A DNA stretch of 64,000 nucleotides from Lewinellaceae bacterium (GCA_020636225.1 JACJYI010000008.1:198867-262866); one strand, 5' to 3'. Shown: positions 9,123 through 17,065, counted from the first letter of the stretch. Notes: generated from the letters alone by a model not told the origin. Program-made: numbers and translations.

Positions 9123-9812
9123 TTACGAGGACTTTAGGTATGAGGCGTCGTGAAAGAGAATTCGATTGCCTTCAACAGTCATGGCCGCGGCATGGGGAAA
9201 CATCGTCTTGAAAACATGACGAACGTATTGATCGGTCTGTACCTGGTCCTGCGGAGTGCGGTATAGTCGGTTGGTGATCAGTAATCCATTCGGGTGCAGC
9301 AGGCGCTGGATACAGGCCAGGCAGGTTGGGGTGGAGAAAAACTCGGGAATATGGTCGTCCTGGAAGATGTCCAGCAAGACCAGGTCGAACGATGACCCCT
9401 GATAGCTGAGCAGAAAAGGCTCCGCATCACCCGTGATGGTCGTGATCGGCCTGTTAATGGTGTCGATGGTATATTTTCTGGCCAGATAGATAATGGCCTC
9501 ATCCTGTTCAATGGCGGTATAATCACCCTGGAAATCGTGTTGCTCTTCCAGGAGCTGGATCACGGAGCCCAGGCCGAGGCCAAGGACAAGGACCCGGTTG
9601 CCGGGTAAACGGCTGAGGTCTATCCGGTGGAACGCTTCGGCAAAATTGGAATAGAGGTCCTCGAACGAGTAGATGGCCCTGTCTGCGAACAGCTGGATTC
9701 GTCCCCGGACCAGGCTCACTGTCAGCGACTCATGCATGTCTGTGCGGAGATGCTCCAATTCCAACTCCACCAGGTAGCTCAACCAACGTTTCCAACGGGG
9801 GATACTCATCAA
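9123..9812 (-). CDS. Spermidine-synthase-like SAM methyltransferase
   Basis: A 229-residue Rossmann-fold protein of the class I SAM-binding superfamily, nearest in style to SpeE/spermidine-synthase-like proteins. The SAM glycine loop is VLVLGLGLGSV (about residues 73-83), the acidic ribose-binding residue follows in AIEQDEA, and a post-II motif LVLLDIFQDD is present. The polyamine-synthase DSTDP signature is missing, so it is probably not a true aminopropyltransferase; the substrate is unknown. Its start overlaps the stop of the GlmU-like gene by 4 bases, indicating translational coupling with that gene. Confidence 0.8.
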   Translation of the reverse strand: MMSIPRWKRWLSYLVELELEHLRTDMHESLTVSLVRGRIQLFADRAIYSFEDLYSNFAEAFHRIDLSRLPGNRVLVLGLGLGSVIQLLEEQHDFQGDYTAIEQDEAIIYLARKYTIDTINRPITTITGDAEPFLLSYQGSSFDLVLLDIFQDDHIPEFFSTPTCLACIQRLLHPNGLLITNRLYRTPQDQVQTDQYVRHVFKTMFPHAAAMTVEGNRILFHDASYLKSS

Positions 9813-11026
9813 TCCGCTTTGGATCCTTTTTCCCAGGTCCGATAGGCAGCCGACTCTTCAAAGATGTGTCGAAGAATGATGATTTCTTCCGGGGTGAGGG
9901 ATTTGCCACGACGCTGAACTACGGCTTCCGCCGTTTCGATCATCTTCTCAAAGCCAAACGTCTGGTAACCGTGGGCCCCTCCCCAGGCAAAGGAGGGAAT
10001 GAAATTGCGCGGATAGCCGGCTCCGAAAATGTTCGCTCCCACACCGACAACCGTTCCCGTATTGAACATCGTATTGATGCCGGACTTGGCATGATCTCCC
10101 ATGATCAGACCACAGAATTGCATACCTGTTGTATCAAATCGTCCGGAACCATAACTCCACAACCGCACCTCTGCATAGGTGTTCTTGAGATTGGAGACGT
10201 TTGTGTCAGCTCCCAGGTTGCACCATTCACCAATGACCGAATCCCCGAGATATCCGTCATGGCCCTTGTTGGAATAGCCCAGGATGACGCTGGAGCCGAC
10301 CTCCCCACCCACTTTGGAGTAGGGGCCGATCGTTGTGCCGCCATAGATCTTGGCACCCATTTTTACGGTTGCTCCCGTGCAAAGGGCAAAGGGCCCCCGG
10401 ATCATGGCGCCATCCATGATCGTCGCACCTTTGCCAATATAGATGGGGCCATCAGAGGCATTGAGATGGCAAGGGTACACGGTGGCTTCAGCCTCGATAA
10501 AGATCTGGTCCGGGCGGGTAGCGATGACCTGGGGTGGGATCGGGGCTGATTGACGGTTGCGTGTCAATAACTGAAAGTCGGAAGCAATCGCTTCCACGTT
10601 GTATTGAAAGAGATGCCAGGGGCGAGTGATCATGGTGACATCCCCCGGATCCAGTTCGTATCCTCGGAGATCACCGATGTCATCATTGTTCAACAACTTG
10701 TCGAACTGGGAGCGAGCCAGCCTGGCCGCGATCAATTCCTCATTCAGCAGGAGAGCTTCTCCCTGGTCAAGTTGGCGGACCAGACGAACCAGGGCCTCAG
10801 TGGCCAGCACCATGCCATTGACCAGATAATTGTCCTCCTCGATCTTGATGGGATATTTGTCTGTCAGATATTCCTGGGTGACATAGGACGTATGTGCATC
10901 CAGGTGAAGTGCCCATTTCTGGCTCAGTCGAAGGATTCCACACCGCAGTTCAGCCGCTGGTCGCGTGTAGGTGAGCGGTAATAGCTGTCGCCATTCGTCA
11001 GTATCAAAAAGGATGAGGTTGCGCAT
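9809..11026 (-). CDS. GlmU-like putative sugar-nucleotide transferase (Bacteroidota type)
   Basis: The 405 residues match the Bacteroidota-specific GlmU-like family (TIGR03991 style): an N-terminal region with NLILFDTDEWRQLLPLTY..RPAAELRCGI, then a left-handed beta-helix of hexapeptide repeats (about residues 195-330) with blocks such as IYIGKGATIMDGAMI and GATVKMGAKIYGG. The family is thought to supply UDP-GlcNAc for cell wall and LPS in genomes without classical GlmU, but the canonical GxGTRM nucleotide motif is not obvious here. A near-consensus promoter box lies 4 bases before the ATG. It is the first gene of a minus-strand operon with the methyltransferase. Confidence 0.9.
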   Translation of the reverse strand: MRNLILFDTDEWRQLLPLTYTRPAAELRCGILRLSQKWALHLDAHTSYVTQEYLTDKYPIKIEEDNYLVNGMVLATEALVRLVRQLDQGEALLLNEELIAARLARSQFDKLLNNDDIGDLRGYELDPGDVTMITRPWHLFQYNVEAIASDFQLLTRNRQSAPIPPQVIATRPDQIFIEAEATVYPCHLNASDGPIYIGKGATIMDGAMIRGPFALCTGATVKMGAKIYGGTTIGPYSKVGGEVGSSVILGYSNKGHDGYLGDSVIGEWCNLGADTNVSNLKNTYAEVRLWSYGSGRFDTTGMQFCGLIMGDHAKSGINTMFNTGTVVGVGANIFGAGYPRNFIPSFAWGGAHGYQTFGFEKMIETAEAVVQRRGKSLTPEEIIILRHIFEESAAYRTWEKGSKAD

Positions 11027-11030
11027 GGGC

Positions 11031-11038
11031 TAAAAATA
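11031..11038 (-). promoter_or_regulatory. Near-consensus -7 box before the GlmU-like gene
   Basis: On the minus strand the sequence reads TATTTTTA, one base off TAnnTTTG, ending 4 bases before the ATG at 11026. If real, the transcript would be leaderless. It lies just beyond the rpmE terminator hairpin. Confidence 0.4.
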
Positions 11039-11040
11039 TA

Positions 11041-11068
11041 AAACCCCTTTGCAGAGACAAAGGGGTTT
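11041..11068 (-). terminator. Intrinsic terminator after rpmE type B
   Basis: A perfect 11-base inverted repeat, AAACCCCTTTG (11041-11051) and CAAAGGGGTTT (11058-11068), with a 6-base loop. On the minus strand it is followed by a T-rich run (TTTTATATTTTTA). It isolates rpmE from the GlmU-like operon. Confidence 0.85.
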
Positions 11069-11096
11069 TGATCTTGATCGGTAAATATTCGATCGA

Positions 11097-11357
11097 TTAC
11101 TTGGCGAATTTGCTCTGGGCAAACTTCTTGTTGAACTTGTCGATCCGTCCCGCAGTATCCACAAACTTCATCTTTCCGGTGAAGAACGGGTGTGAACGGT
11201 TGGAGATCTCCAGTTTGATCAATGGATACTCCTTGCCATCTTCCCAGGTGATGGTGTCTTTCGTAGCGGCACAGCTGCGAGTCAGGAAGGATTCATCAGC
11301 GGAAAAATCCTTGAATACGACGAGCCGGTAATTTTCCGGGTGGATACCTTTTTTCAT
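11097..11357 (-). CDS. rpmE2: 50S ribosomal protein L31 type B
   Basis: The 86-residue protein starts MKKGIHPENYRLVVFKD and contains SNRSHPFFTGKMKFVDTAGR, the typical type B L31 pattern. It lacks the zinc-binding CxxC of type A L31, so it does not depend on zinc. It has its own promoter box at 11389-11396 and its own terminator, so it is a single-gene transcription unit. Confidence 0.96.
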   Translation of the reverse strand: MKKGIHPENYRLVVFKDFSADESFLTRSCAATKDTITWEDGKEYPLIKLEISNRSHPFFTGKMKFVDTAGRIDKFNKKFAQSKFAK

Positions 11358-11388
11358 GATCAGTTTACTTGGATCTGCTAACGGTCGG

Positions 11389-11396
11389 CAAAGATA
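11389..11396 (-). promoter_or_regulatory. TAnnTTTG promoter box for rpmE type B
   Basis: The minus strand reads TATCTTTG followed by CC. It ends 31 bases before the rpmE ATG, giving a leader of roughly 25 bases. Confidence 0.75.
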
Positions 11397-11436
11397 AGTT
11401 GATTAAGGAAAAGAACCAAGCATTTTTCAGCTCACT

Positions 11437-11799
11437 TTAAAAGAAGGGAAAGAAGGCGTCGCGCACATGGGTGATCTCGGTGGGTGGTTGCGGATGATCG
11501 ACAATGCCGATCAGGTCGAAGCGAAATTCACCATCCCAGCCTGCCTGTGCCAGATATTGCGTGGCGGCTTCCACCATGAATTCCTGTTTTCGGGCATCAA
11601 TGTATTCAATGGGGTGGCCGCGCAGGGTCGATCTTCTGGTCTTGACTTCCAGGAAGACCAGTTGATCGCCATCCCGGGCAATGATATCGATTTCACGGCG
11701 TCCACTACGCCAGTTTCGAGCCAGGATCTCCCATCCAAGGTCTTCCAGGTACCGGATGGCCTGGTTCTCTCCGCGGTGACCAATTTTCGATTTCTTCAT
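11437..11799 (-). CDS. yraN: YraN family (UPF0102) endonuclease-like protein
   Basis: A 120-residue protein of the UPF0102/YraN family, with a restriction-endonuclease-like fold. The characteristic N-terminal motif GHRGENQAIRYLEDLGW is followed by REIDIIARDGDQLVFLEVKTR, which supplies the Asp...Glu-x-Lys metal-binding core. The biological function of the family is not settled; a nuclease role in DNA processing is inferred from the fold. It starts 69 bases from the divergent phosphoglucose isomerase gene. Length matches the family. Confidence 0.92.
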   Translation of the reverse strand: MKKSKIGHRGENQAIRYLEDLGWEILARNWRSGRREIDIIARDGDQLVFLEVKTRRSTLRGHPIEYIDARKQEFMVEAATQYLAQAGWDGEFRFDLIGIVDHPQPPTEITHVRDAFFPFF

Positions 11800-11832
11800 C
11801 CTTGGCTTGCTTTCCGGAAGACAGACAATGTG

Positions 11833-11840
11833 TAGTTTTG
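11833..11840 (+). promoter_or_regulatory. TAnnTTTG promoter box for the PGI/PMI gene
   Basis: TAGTTTTG lies 27 bases before the ATG at 11868. A TTG triplet at 11807-11809 is spaced as expected for a -33 element. Confidence 0.65.
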
Positions 11841-11867
11841 CCGTTCACCGAAAAATACGAATTCGAT

Positions 11868-12854
11868 ATGATGGATACCCTTATCGCCAGATTTCCCGAT
11901 CAGCTTGATGAAGCATTGGCGATCGGCCGGAAGGCCCATCTCCGCCAACCGGATCAGATTGATCAGGTATTTGTCACCGGGTTGGGCGGGTCAGGCATCG
12001 GAGGTGATTTTGTGGCCTCATTCGTACGGGACAGCTGCCAGGTGCCATATATCGTCAGTAAAGGGTATTCGATCCCGGCATGGGTCGGAAAGGGCACATT
12101 GGCGATCGCGTCCTCCTACTCGGGCAATACCGAAGAAACCCTGGCCGCTTTGGATAAGTTATTGCTGTCCGGCGCCAAGGTCGTGATCATCTCCTCAGGC
12201 GGGAAAATGAGCGCACTGGCGCGCGAGAAGGATCTGGATCTGATCGAGCTGCCGAACGACTGGCCAAGTCCACGCGCCTGTCTGGGATTCTCCCTGGTCC
12301 AGCAACTGGTCATACTGCATCGGTTTGGATTGATCGATGATTCCTCTCTGACCGCCATCACCCACTCAGCCAGCCTGCTACGCGAGGAGATGACAGACAT
12401 CCAGGCCAGGGCCAGCCGTATTGCCGACCTGATCCATGGGAAGACGACCGTGATCTACAGCGCTGACCGGATGGAACCGGTCGCGGTTCGTTTCCGACAG
12501 CAGCTGAACGAGAACAGCAAGGTGCTTTGCTGGCACCATGTGTTGCCGGAGATGAACCACAACGAACTGGTCGGCTGGCGGGACAAGCGTGATGATCTGG
12601 CTGTCCTCGTATTCCGCAATCACGATGATTATGATCGTACCCAAATGCGCATGGACATTACCAAGGAGGTGGTCAGCCACTATACCGGCACATTTATTGA
12701 GACCTATTCCAAGGGAAACCATTTCATCGAACAGGCCATGTATCATGTCCATCTCGGAGATTGGATTTCCTGGTACCTGGCTGAATTGCGCGGGGTTGAT
12801 GCCATCGAAGTCCGCGTGATCGATTTTCTGAAAGGAGAATTGGCAGGTCGGTAA
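11868..12854 (+). CDS. Bifunctional phosphoglucose/phosphomannose isomerase
   Basis: Interconverts glucose-6-P or mannose-6-P with fructose-6-P. The 328-residue protein shows the SIS-domain pattern of the short archaeal/bacterial PGI-PMI family: VTGLGGSGIGGDF (sugar phosphate loop), SSYSGNTEETLAAL, then MNHNELVGW, which is diagnostic of this family. I start at ATG 11868; an upstream TTG frame would place the promoter box inside the coding region. A second ATG follows immediately at 11871. It may be the only PGI of the organism, linking glycolysis to GDP-mannose supply, but this cannot be checked here. Confidence 0.92.
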   Translation: MMDTLIARFPDQLDEALAIGRKAHLRQPDQIDQVFVTGLGGSGIGGDFVASFVRDSCQVPYIVSKGYSIPAWVGKGTLAIASSYSGNTEETLAALDKLLLSGAKVVIISSGGKMSALAREKDLDLIELPNDWPSPRACLGFSLVQQLVILHRFGLIDDSSLTAITHSASLLREEMTDIQARASRIADLIHGKTTVIYSADRMEPVAVRFRQQLNENSKVLCWHHVLPEMNHNELVGWRDKRDDLAVLVFRNHDDYDRTQMRMDITKEVVSHYTGTFIETYSKGNHFIEQAMYHVHLGDWISWYLAELRGVDAIEVRVIDFLKGELAGR

Positions 12855-12921
12855 GGGCCCGATGTGCCGAACATTTCTTTGGAAACAGCCGTTTTACTTC
12901 TTTTGACTTCAATCTATTCCC

Positions 12922-13947
12922 ATGCATGTATTCCGTTCCCTGCTCCTGGTGGCCTCGGCCCTTCTCCTCTCACTGAACCTGTCCGCTCAGCCGGTGCAGG
13001 AAAAGCAAATGTCCATCGTGGTCAAAAAGACCGCTACCTGGTGTTCCAACTGTGGTTCCTGGGGTTGGCAATGGTTCAAGGATGCCATTGATGATACGGA
13101 GGGCGACGCGTTTCCCATTGCGCTGCACAGTACGAGCAGCCAATTGAAGCCACCGATGGACCTGGATGGTGCCCTGATCGCTCAATTTTCAGGGAATGGG
13201 GGCTTCCCCACCTTCTTCGTGAACGGGGTAGGCCAGTCCTCATATTCCAATCTGGTGAACGCAGTTGGGGCTGCAGCGGCCATGTCCCCGGTTGCCGGGA
13301 TCGGATTGGAGACAGGATATGCAAATGACCTGATCCAGGTGCAGGGGAATTTGCAGTTCTTTCAACCATATGAAGGTGAGATCTCCGTTGCCTATTACCT
13401 GATCCGGGACAGCCTGGTCTTTACCCAGGCAGCCCAGGGGGCCAACGCCATTCATCGGTTTGTGGTCCTGGATGTTCTGGAAGGATCGCCGTTTGGTTCG
13501 ATCCAGCAAGTGGATATGGAACCCGGAGAATCGATGATCGTGCCGGCACAGGCGGCCTATCCTGACCTGGACCCAGATCAGCACCATATTCTTGGTGTGA
13601 TCTGGTCCTTTGCGAACGGCACCTATTCCTTCATGAACGCATGGCAGGCTCCCCTCGAGCCGGGAGCCATTTCTGCTACAGAAGATGCCACCCTGTTGGC
13701 GGCTACACAGTTGTTTCCTAATCCGGCCTCCGCTGGTGACGTGATCCGTATCACCTTGCCCCAGGCAGTCAATGGGGACATCCTGCTGACTCTCCTGGAC
13801 GCTTCAGGTCGGCTGGTGCTGGAACAGCATGCACAAGGCCCGTCCGCCCAGTTGAAACTCCCTGCTTCCATCGCTGATGGTAGCTATTTTCTTCGGGTAT
13901 CCGCCGGTGATGTCCACCAGGCCTTTCCCGTGCAGGTGAGTCGATAG
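12922..13947 (+). CDS. Secreted thioredoxin-fold protein with T9SS type A sorting domain
   Basis: A 341-residue secreted protein. A signal peptide (residues 1-22, cut after SA) is followed by a thioredoxin-like region with WCSNCG (Cys41 and Cys44) and a later cis-Pro-like GGFPTFFVNG, resembling Omp28-type proteins. The C-terminal 80 residues or so (from about 262, LFPNPASAGDVI ... GSYFLRVSAG) form a type A sorting domain of the type IX (Por) secretion system, so the protein should cross the outer membrane and be surface-attached or released. A surface-exposed disulfide or metal-related role is possible; the substrate is unknown. It appears monocistronic. Confidence 0.88.
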   Translation: MHVFRSLLLVASALLLSLNLSAQPVQEKQMSIVVKKTATWCSNCGSWGWQWFKDAIDDTEGDAFPIALHSTSSQLKPPMDLDGALIAQFSGNGGFPTFFVNGVGQSSYSNLVNAVGAAAAMSPVAGIGLETGYANDLIQVQGNLQFFQPYEGEISVAYYLIRDSLVFTQAAQGANAIHRFVVLDVLEGSPFGSIQQVDMEPGESMIVPAQAAYPDLDPDQHHILGVIWSFANGTYSFMNAWQAPLEPGAISATEDATLLAATQLFPNPASAGDVIRITLPQAVNGDILLTLLDASGRLVLEQHAQGPSAQLKLPASIADGSYFLRVSAGDVHQAFPVQVSR

Positions 13948-13989
13948 GAGTGGATCCGGGTTGTCGGGGCTGGTTTCCCCTGGAAGGAT

Positions 13990-14637
13990 TCAGAAGCGTG
14001 CGATCACGGTTTGATTGCCGACCACGACATCATTGAGGGCGGCCTCGATCTTGGCATTCAGTGGCAGGAACAGATCAACGCGCGATCCGAACTTGATAAA
14101 ACCGAGTTCGTCGCCCTGTTGCACGTCCATACCGGTTTCAGCATAACAGACGATCCGACGAGCCACGTATCCGGCAATCTGGCGGACCAGGACTGAGCCC
14201 CACTTGTTCTGGATGACCACAGTCGTGCGTTCATTGTCCTGACTGGACTTCGGGTCCCAGGCCAACAGGAATTTTCCGGGATGATAGGCTGAATATTCGA
14301 TTGCTCCACTGGTGGGATACCGGTTGACATGCACATTCAGGGGGGACATGAAAATGCTGACTTGAATGCGCTTTTCCTGGTAATACTCGCTTTCTTCCGT
14401 TTCCTCGATCACCAGTACCTTGCCGTCCGCCGGGGCATAGAGGATCTGTTCGTCCAGCTGGGGGATGGGGCGTTCAGGATGCCGGAAGAAGTTGAGCATG
14501 AACAGATACAGCCCCAGGCAAAGGACGAGGACCGGCAGCGTGAGGGCCGGAAGCCCGTTCTGCACGGCAGCGAGGATCAATAACATGATCACACCGGTAA
14601 AGATCAATGGCCTGTGGCCTTCCTTGTGATAGCGCAT
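13990..14637 (-). CDS. psd: Phosphatidylserine decarboxylase (short, archaeal-like type)
   Basis: Converts phosphatidylserine to phosphatidylethanolamine using a self-generated pyruvoyl group. The 215-residue protein has an N-terminal hydrophobic hairpin (about residues 10-50), the conserved APADGKVLVIEE, FMSPLNVHVNRYPTSG and the self-cleavage Gly-Ser (Gly184-Ser185 in KFGSRVDLF). I start at ATG 14637 (MRYHKEGHRP, the usual beginning of this family). A GTG at 14688 overlapping the cdsA stop is an alternative that would add 17 residues. Placement directly after cdsA makes a two-gene phospholipid operon. Confidence 0.94.
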   Translation of the reverse strand: MRYHKEGHRPLIFTGVIMLLILAAVQNGLPALTLPVLVLCLGLYLFMLNFFRHPERPIPQLDEQILYAPADGKVLVIEETEESEYYQEKRIQVSIFMSPLNVHVNRYPTSGAIEYSAYHPGKFLLAWDPKSSQDNERTTVVIQNKWGSVLVRQIAGYVARRIVCYAETGMDVQQGDELGFIKFGSRVDLFLPLNAKIEAALNDVVVGNQTVIARF

Positions 14638-14684
14638 ATGAAGTGTTGATCTGGTAAAAATAAAGGAGATTGTGTAACGAGGGA

Positions 14685-15512
14685 TCACCGGATCACCAAC
14701 CAGTACAGGGCTACCGGAGGCAGGGCAAACAAAAAGGCATCAAATCGGTCCAGGACCCCTCCGTGACCGGGCAGTAACTGGCCGGAATCCTTTACTTCAA
14801 ATTCACGTTTGAGCATCGACTCTACCAGATCGCCGAGCGGGCCCCACACGGATACAAGAGCAGCGATGACCAGGCCATCCACCACGGACCAGGAATCCAG
14901 GAAATGAGCGATCAGCCGGCCGGTCAGCATGGTCAGGACCATGCCTCCCATCCATCCTTCCCAGGTTTTCTTCGGAGAGATCTGGGGTAGGAGAAGTCTC
15001 TTGCCCCATCGCATACCGGTGAGGTATGCGCCGGTGTCATTTGCCCACACCAGCACCAGGATCGCCAATACCTGGTAAAAGGAATACTCGCCGTTGGCAA
15101 TGGTGATCAGGGGCAGGCAACCAAAGGGCAGAGCCACATAGATCAGCCCCGTGAGACCCAGGGCCGCCTGGGAAAACCGTTCCGACCGTCGGACGAAGAG
15201 CTCCGGGATGAAGAACCAGGCAAGCAGGGCCGTCATGTACAGCAGGATGAGCAAAGCAAGTTGTTTCCCTGGCAATTGAGTGCCATGTGCCAGGAAAATG
15301 CCGAGGGTATATGGGATCAGGCCCCAGATGATCCCGGAATACTTTCGCCAGAGGTCCTTCCAGATATCTTTCGGAGCAACCAGGGTGTAGTATTCCCAGA
15401 GGCATGCGAAGAGGATCAGTCCGAAGAGCAGGATGAATGGCCATTTTCCTGCCAGTGTCCCCAGTAAGATGATCAGAACGAAGTACGTACCTGTGATGAC
15501 CCGTTGTCGCAA
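14685..15512 (-). CDS. cdsA: Phosphatidate cytidylyltransferase
   Basis: Makes CDP-diacylglycerol, the precursor of bacterial phospholipids. A polytopic membrane protein with the C-terminal CDS signature (LKREFEVKDSGQLLPGHGG, then LDRFD). The start is uncertain: the frame extends to GTG 15551, but a good minus-strand promoter box (15541-15534) lies inside that extension, so I prefer TTG 15512, giving 275 residues starting RQRVITG, as relatives do after their initiator Met. It feeds the downstream psd gene. Confidence 0.93.
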   Translation of the reverse strand: MRQRVITGTYFVLIILLGTLAGKWPFILLFGLILFACLWEYYTLVAPKDIWKDLWRKYSGIIWGLIPYTLGIFLAHGTQLPGKQLALLILLYMTALLAWFFIPELFVRRSERFSQAALGLTGLIYVALPFGCLPLITIANGEYSFYQVLAILVLVWANDTGAYLTGMRWGKRLLLPQISPKKTWEGWMGGMVLTMLTGRLIAHFLDSWSVVDGLVIAALVSVWGPLGDLVESMLKREFEVKDSGQLLPGHGGVLDRFDAFLFALPPVALYWLVIR

Positions 15513-15533
15513 GTTGGATGTGGTTGTTGGGTT

Positions 15534-15541
15534 CAAAATTA
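15534..15541 (-). promoter_or_regulatory. TAnnTTTG promoter box for cdsA-psd
   Basis: The minus strand reads TAATTTTG. It is back to back with the pdxJ box at 15590-15597, 48 bases away, so their -33 regions must overlap or abut. Confidence 0.6.
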
Positions 15542-15589
15542 CACAATTCACCGCTCGGTGCGGTGGCGATGTGCATCGGGGTGAGCATG

Positions 15590-15597
15590 TATCTTTG
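15590..15597 (+). promoter_or_regulatory. TAnnTTTG promoter box for pdxJ
   Basis: TATCTTTG followed by CCGC and then the ATG at 15602. The 4-base gap implies a transcript that begins at or within a few bases of the start codon. Confidence 0.75.
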
Positions 15598-15601
15598 CCG
15601 C

Positions 15602-16336
15602 ATGGAGATCAAATGGATTCAGACACGCCTGAGTGTCAACCTGAACAAAGTAGCCCTGATCCGCAATGCCCGTGGAGGAAATTTGCCGGACCTGGCCCAG
15701 GTGGCCCGTGATTGCGAGGCATTTGGTGCCGAAGGGATTACTGTACATCCCCGACCGGATCAACGACATGTCCGAATGGATGATATTCCGATCCTCAGGG
15801 ATGTGGTGACGACGGAGTTCAACATCGAGGGAAATCCGACGGAAAGCTTTCTGGATCTGGTTTGCCAGTACCCGCCTCACCAATGTACACTGGTGCCGGA
15901 CCTCCCTTCCGCGCTGACATCGGATGGCGGTTGGGATACTCTCCAACATCGTTCATTCCTGGCGGAAGTGACTTCACGACTTCACGAGCGGGGTATTCGG
16001 GTATCGCTCTTCATCGATCCAGACCCCCGGCAGGTATCCGGGGCGAAATCCATCGGAGCTGATCGGGTGGAATTGTATACCGGCCAATATGCCCGGATGT
16101 ATTCCTTGGACCCGGGCCGGGCCATAGCTGACCACATGGCCTGTGCGGAGGAGGCGGCCAGGGTCGGCTTGGGTTTGAATGCGGGCCACGATCTGAACCT
16201 CGACAACCTAGCCTGGTATGCGAAGTCCCTGCCCAACCTGGCGGAGGTCTCTATCGGTCATGCCCTGATCAGCGACGCGTTGTACTATGGATTGGCCAAC
16301 ACGATTCGCATGTACCGCCGCTTGCTCAATCGATGA
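15602..16336 (+). CDS. pdxJ: Pyridoxine 5'-phosphate synthase
   Basis: Condenses aminoacetone phosphate with deoxyxylulose phosphate to form pyridoxine 5'-phosphate (the DXP-dependent B6 pathway). The 244-residue TIM barrel shows the family hallmarks LSVNLNKVALIRNARGG at the start, ITVHPRPDQRHVR, FNIEGNP and the C-terminal GLNAGHDLN..SIGHALISDAL. ATG 15602 is chosen because it places the conserved first strand within the first ten residues; longer upstream frames would swallow the promoter box. It is transcribed divergently from cdsA. Confidence 0.96.
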   Translation: MEIKWIQTRLSVNLNKVALIRNARGGNLPDLAQVARDCEAFGAEGITVHPRPDQRHVRMDDIPILRDVVTTEFNIEGNPTESFLDLVCQYPPHQCTLVPDLPSALTSDGGWDTLQHRSFLAEVTSRLHERGIRVSLFIDPDPRQVSGAKSIGADRVELYTGQYARMYSLDPGRAIADHMACAEEAARVGLGLNAGHDLNLDNLAWYAKSLPNLAEVSIGHALISDALYYGLANTIRMYRRLLNR

Positions 16337-16344
16337 TACCAGTC

Positions 16345-16367
16345 CGGGATCTGTCGTGCAGATCCGG
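16345..16367. terminator. Hairpin between convergent pdxJ and the TonB-domain gene
   Basis: GGATCTG (16347-16353) pairs with CAGATCC (16359-16365) around a 5-base loop, and flanking C/G bases could extend it. There is no T tract, so classical intrinsic termination is doubtful. Confidence 0.35.
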
Positions 16368-16375
16368 ATCCGGGG

Positions 16376-16846
16376 TCAGGAATAGGTGATCGTGATGGTG
16401 TAGCTCTTTTGGGGGCGGGACGTCTCGGGAGTGGTTTTCTTCGCAGGGGTGATGGTATATCCGATTTCCTGCACGGGTTGTTGAACAGGTCGTTCCACAG
16501 GAAGCCGGAAGTGGATCTGGATCTTTTTATGGAAGAGGACCCTGACCCCTCGGGTATGCTCAAGGTTGAAGGCCAGCATGCGCACGAGCCGGACGGCTTC
16601 TTCATCACACCCTCCGCCAATTCCCTTGATGATCTTGACATCCGTCACCTTTCCTGTGTGATCAATACCGTATCGTAGATGGACAGTACCTTCTATTCGA
16701 TTCTCCAGGGCTTCAGGCGGGTAGGTGAGGTGCCTGGCGATAAAGGCCTTGAGCGCCTTGATCCCCCCGGGATATTCCGGTTTCTTCAATATGGCGTTGC
16801 CCTTGATTTCTTTTTTCATGCTATTTGAAATATGTGGATCAGCCAT
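16376..16846 (-). CDS. Stand-alone TonB C-terminal domain protein
   Basis: A 156-residue product consisting almost entirely of a TonB C-terminal domain (PEYPGGIKALKAFIARHLTYP, then GTVHLRYGIDHTGKVTDVKI and a DEEAVRLVRML helix). The usual N-terminal membrane anchor and proline-rich spacer are absent and no signal peptide is seen. A Pro/Thr-rich C-terminal tail follows. ATG 16846 is preceded by an A-rich stretch; ATG 16819 (MKKEIKGN) is an alternative. It may be a soluble adaptor or a TonB-box mimic; the function is unknown. It is divergent from rpsU. Confidence 0.78.
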   Translation of the reverse strand: MADPHISNSMKKEIKGNAILKKPEYPGGIKALKAFIARHLTYPPEALENRIEGTVHLRYGIDHTGKVTDVKIIKGIGGGCDEEAVRLVRMLAFNLEHTRGVRVLFHKKIQIHFRLPVERPVQQPVQEIGYTITPAKKTTPETSRPQKSYTITITYS

Positions 16847-16854
16847 TATTTTTG
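16847..16854 (+). promoter_or_regulatory. TAnnTTTG promoter box for rpsU
   Basis: TATTTTTG lies 26 bases before the rpsU ATG at 16880. It abuts the start codon of the divergent TonB-domain gene. Confidence 0.65.
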
Positions 16855-16879
16855 CGTCCGCTAAAATTGCTGTCTTATT

Positions 16880-17065
16880 ATGTTGATCATCGAAGTCAAA
16901 GATACGGAGTCGATCGACCGGGCGCTGAAAAACCTGAAACGGAAGTATGACCGTGCCGGTATCCTGAAGGAGTTGCGCAGTCGCAAGCATTTCACCAAGC
17001 CTTCCATCAAGAAAAGAGCCAGCTTCCTCAAGGCGGAGTATCGCCAGCGAATGTACGGCCACTGA
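16880..17065 (+). CDS. rpsU: 30S ribosomal protein S21
   Basis: A 61-residue basic protein, MLIIEVKDTESIDRALKN..., with the S21 core RKYDRAGILKELRSRKHFTKPS. S21 sits near the anti-Shine-Dalgarno end of 16S rRNA and affects initiation site choice, which is of interest in a phylum that rarely uses Shine-Dalgarno sites. It is followed after 59 bases by xerC and then hpf, a common Bacteroidota arrangement leading into the tRNA-tuf cluster. Confidence 0.96.
   Translation: MLIIEVKDTESIDRALKNLKRKYDRAGILKELRSRKHFTKPSIKKRASFLKAEYRQRMYGH

Noticed and set aside
9123..9812. A true spermidine synthase
   Set aside because: The SAM fold fits, but the aminopropyltransferase DSTDP signature is missing and no polyamine genes are nearby.
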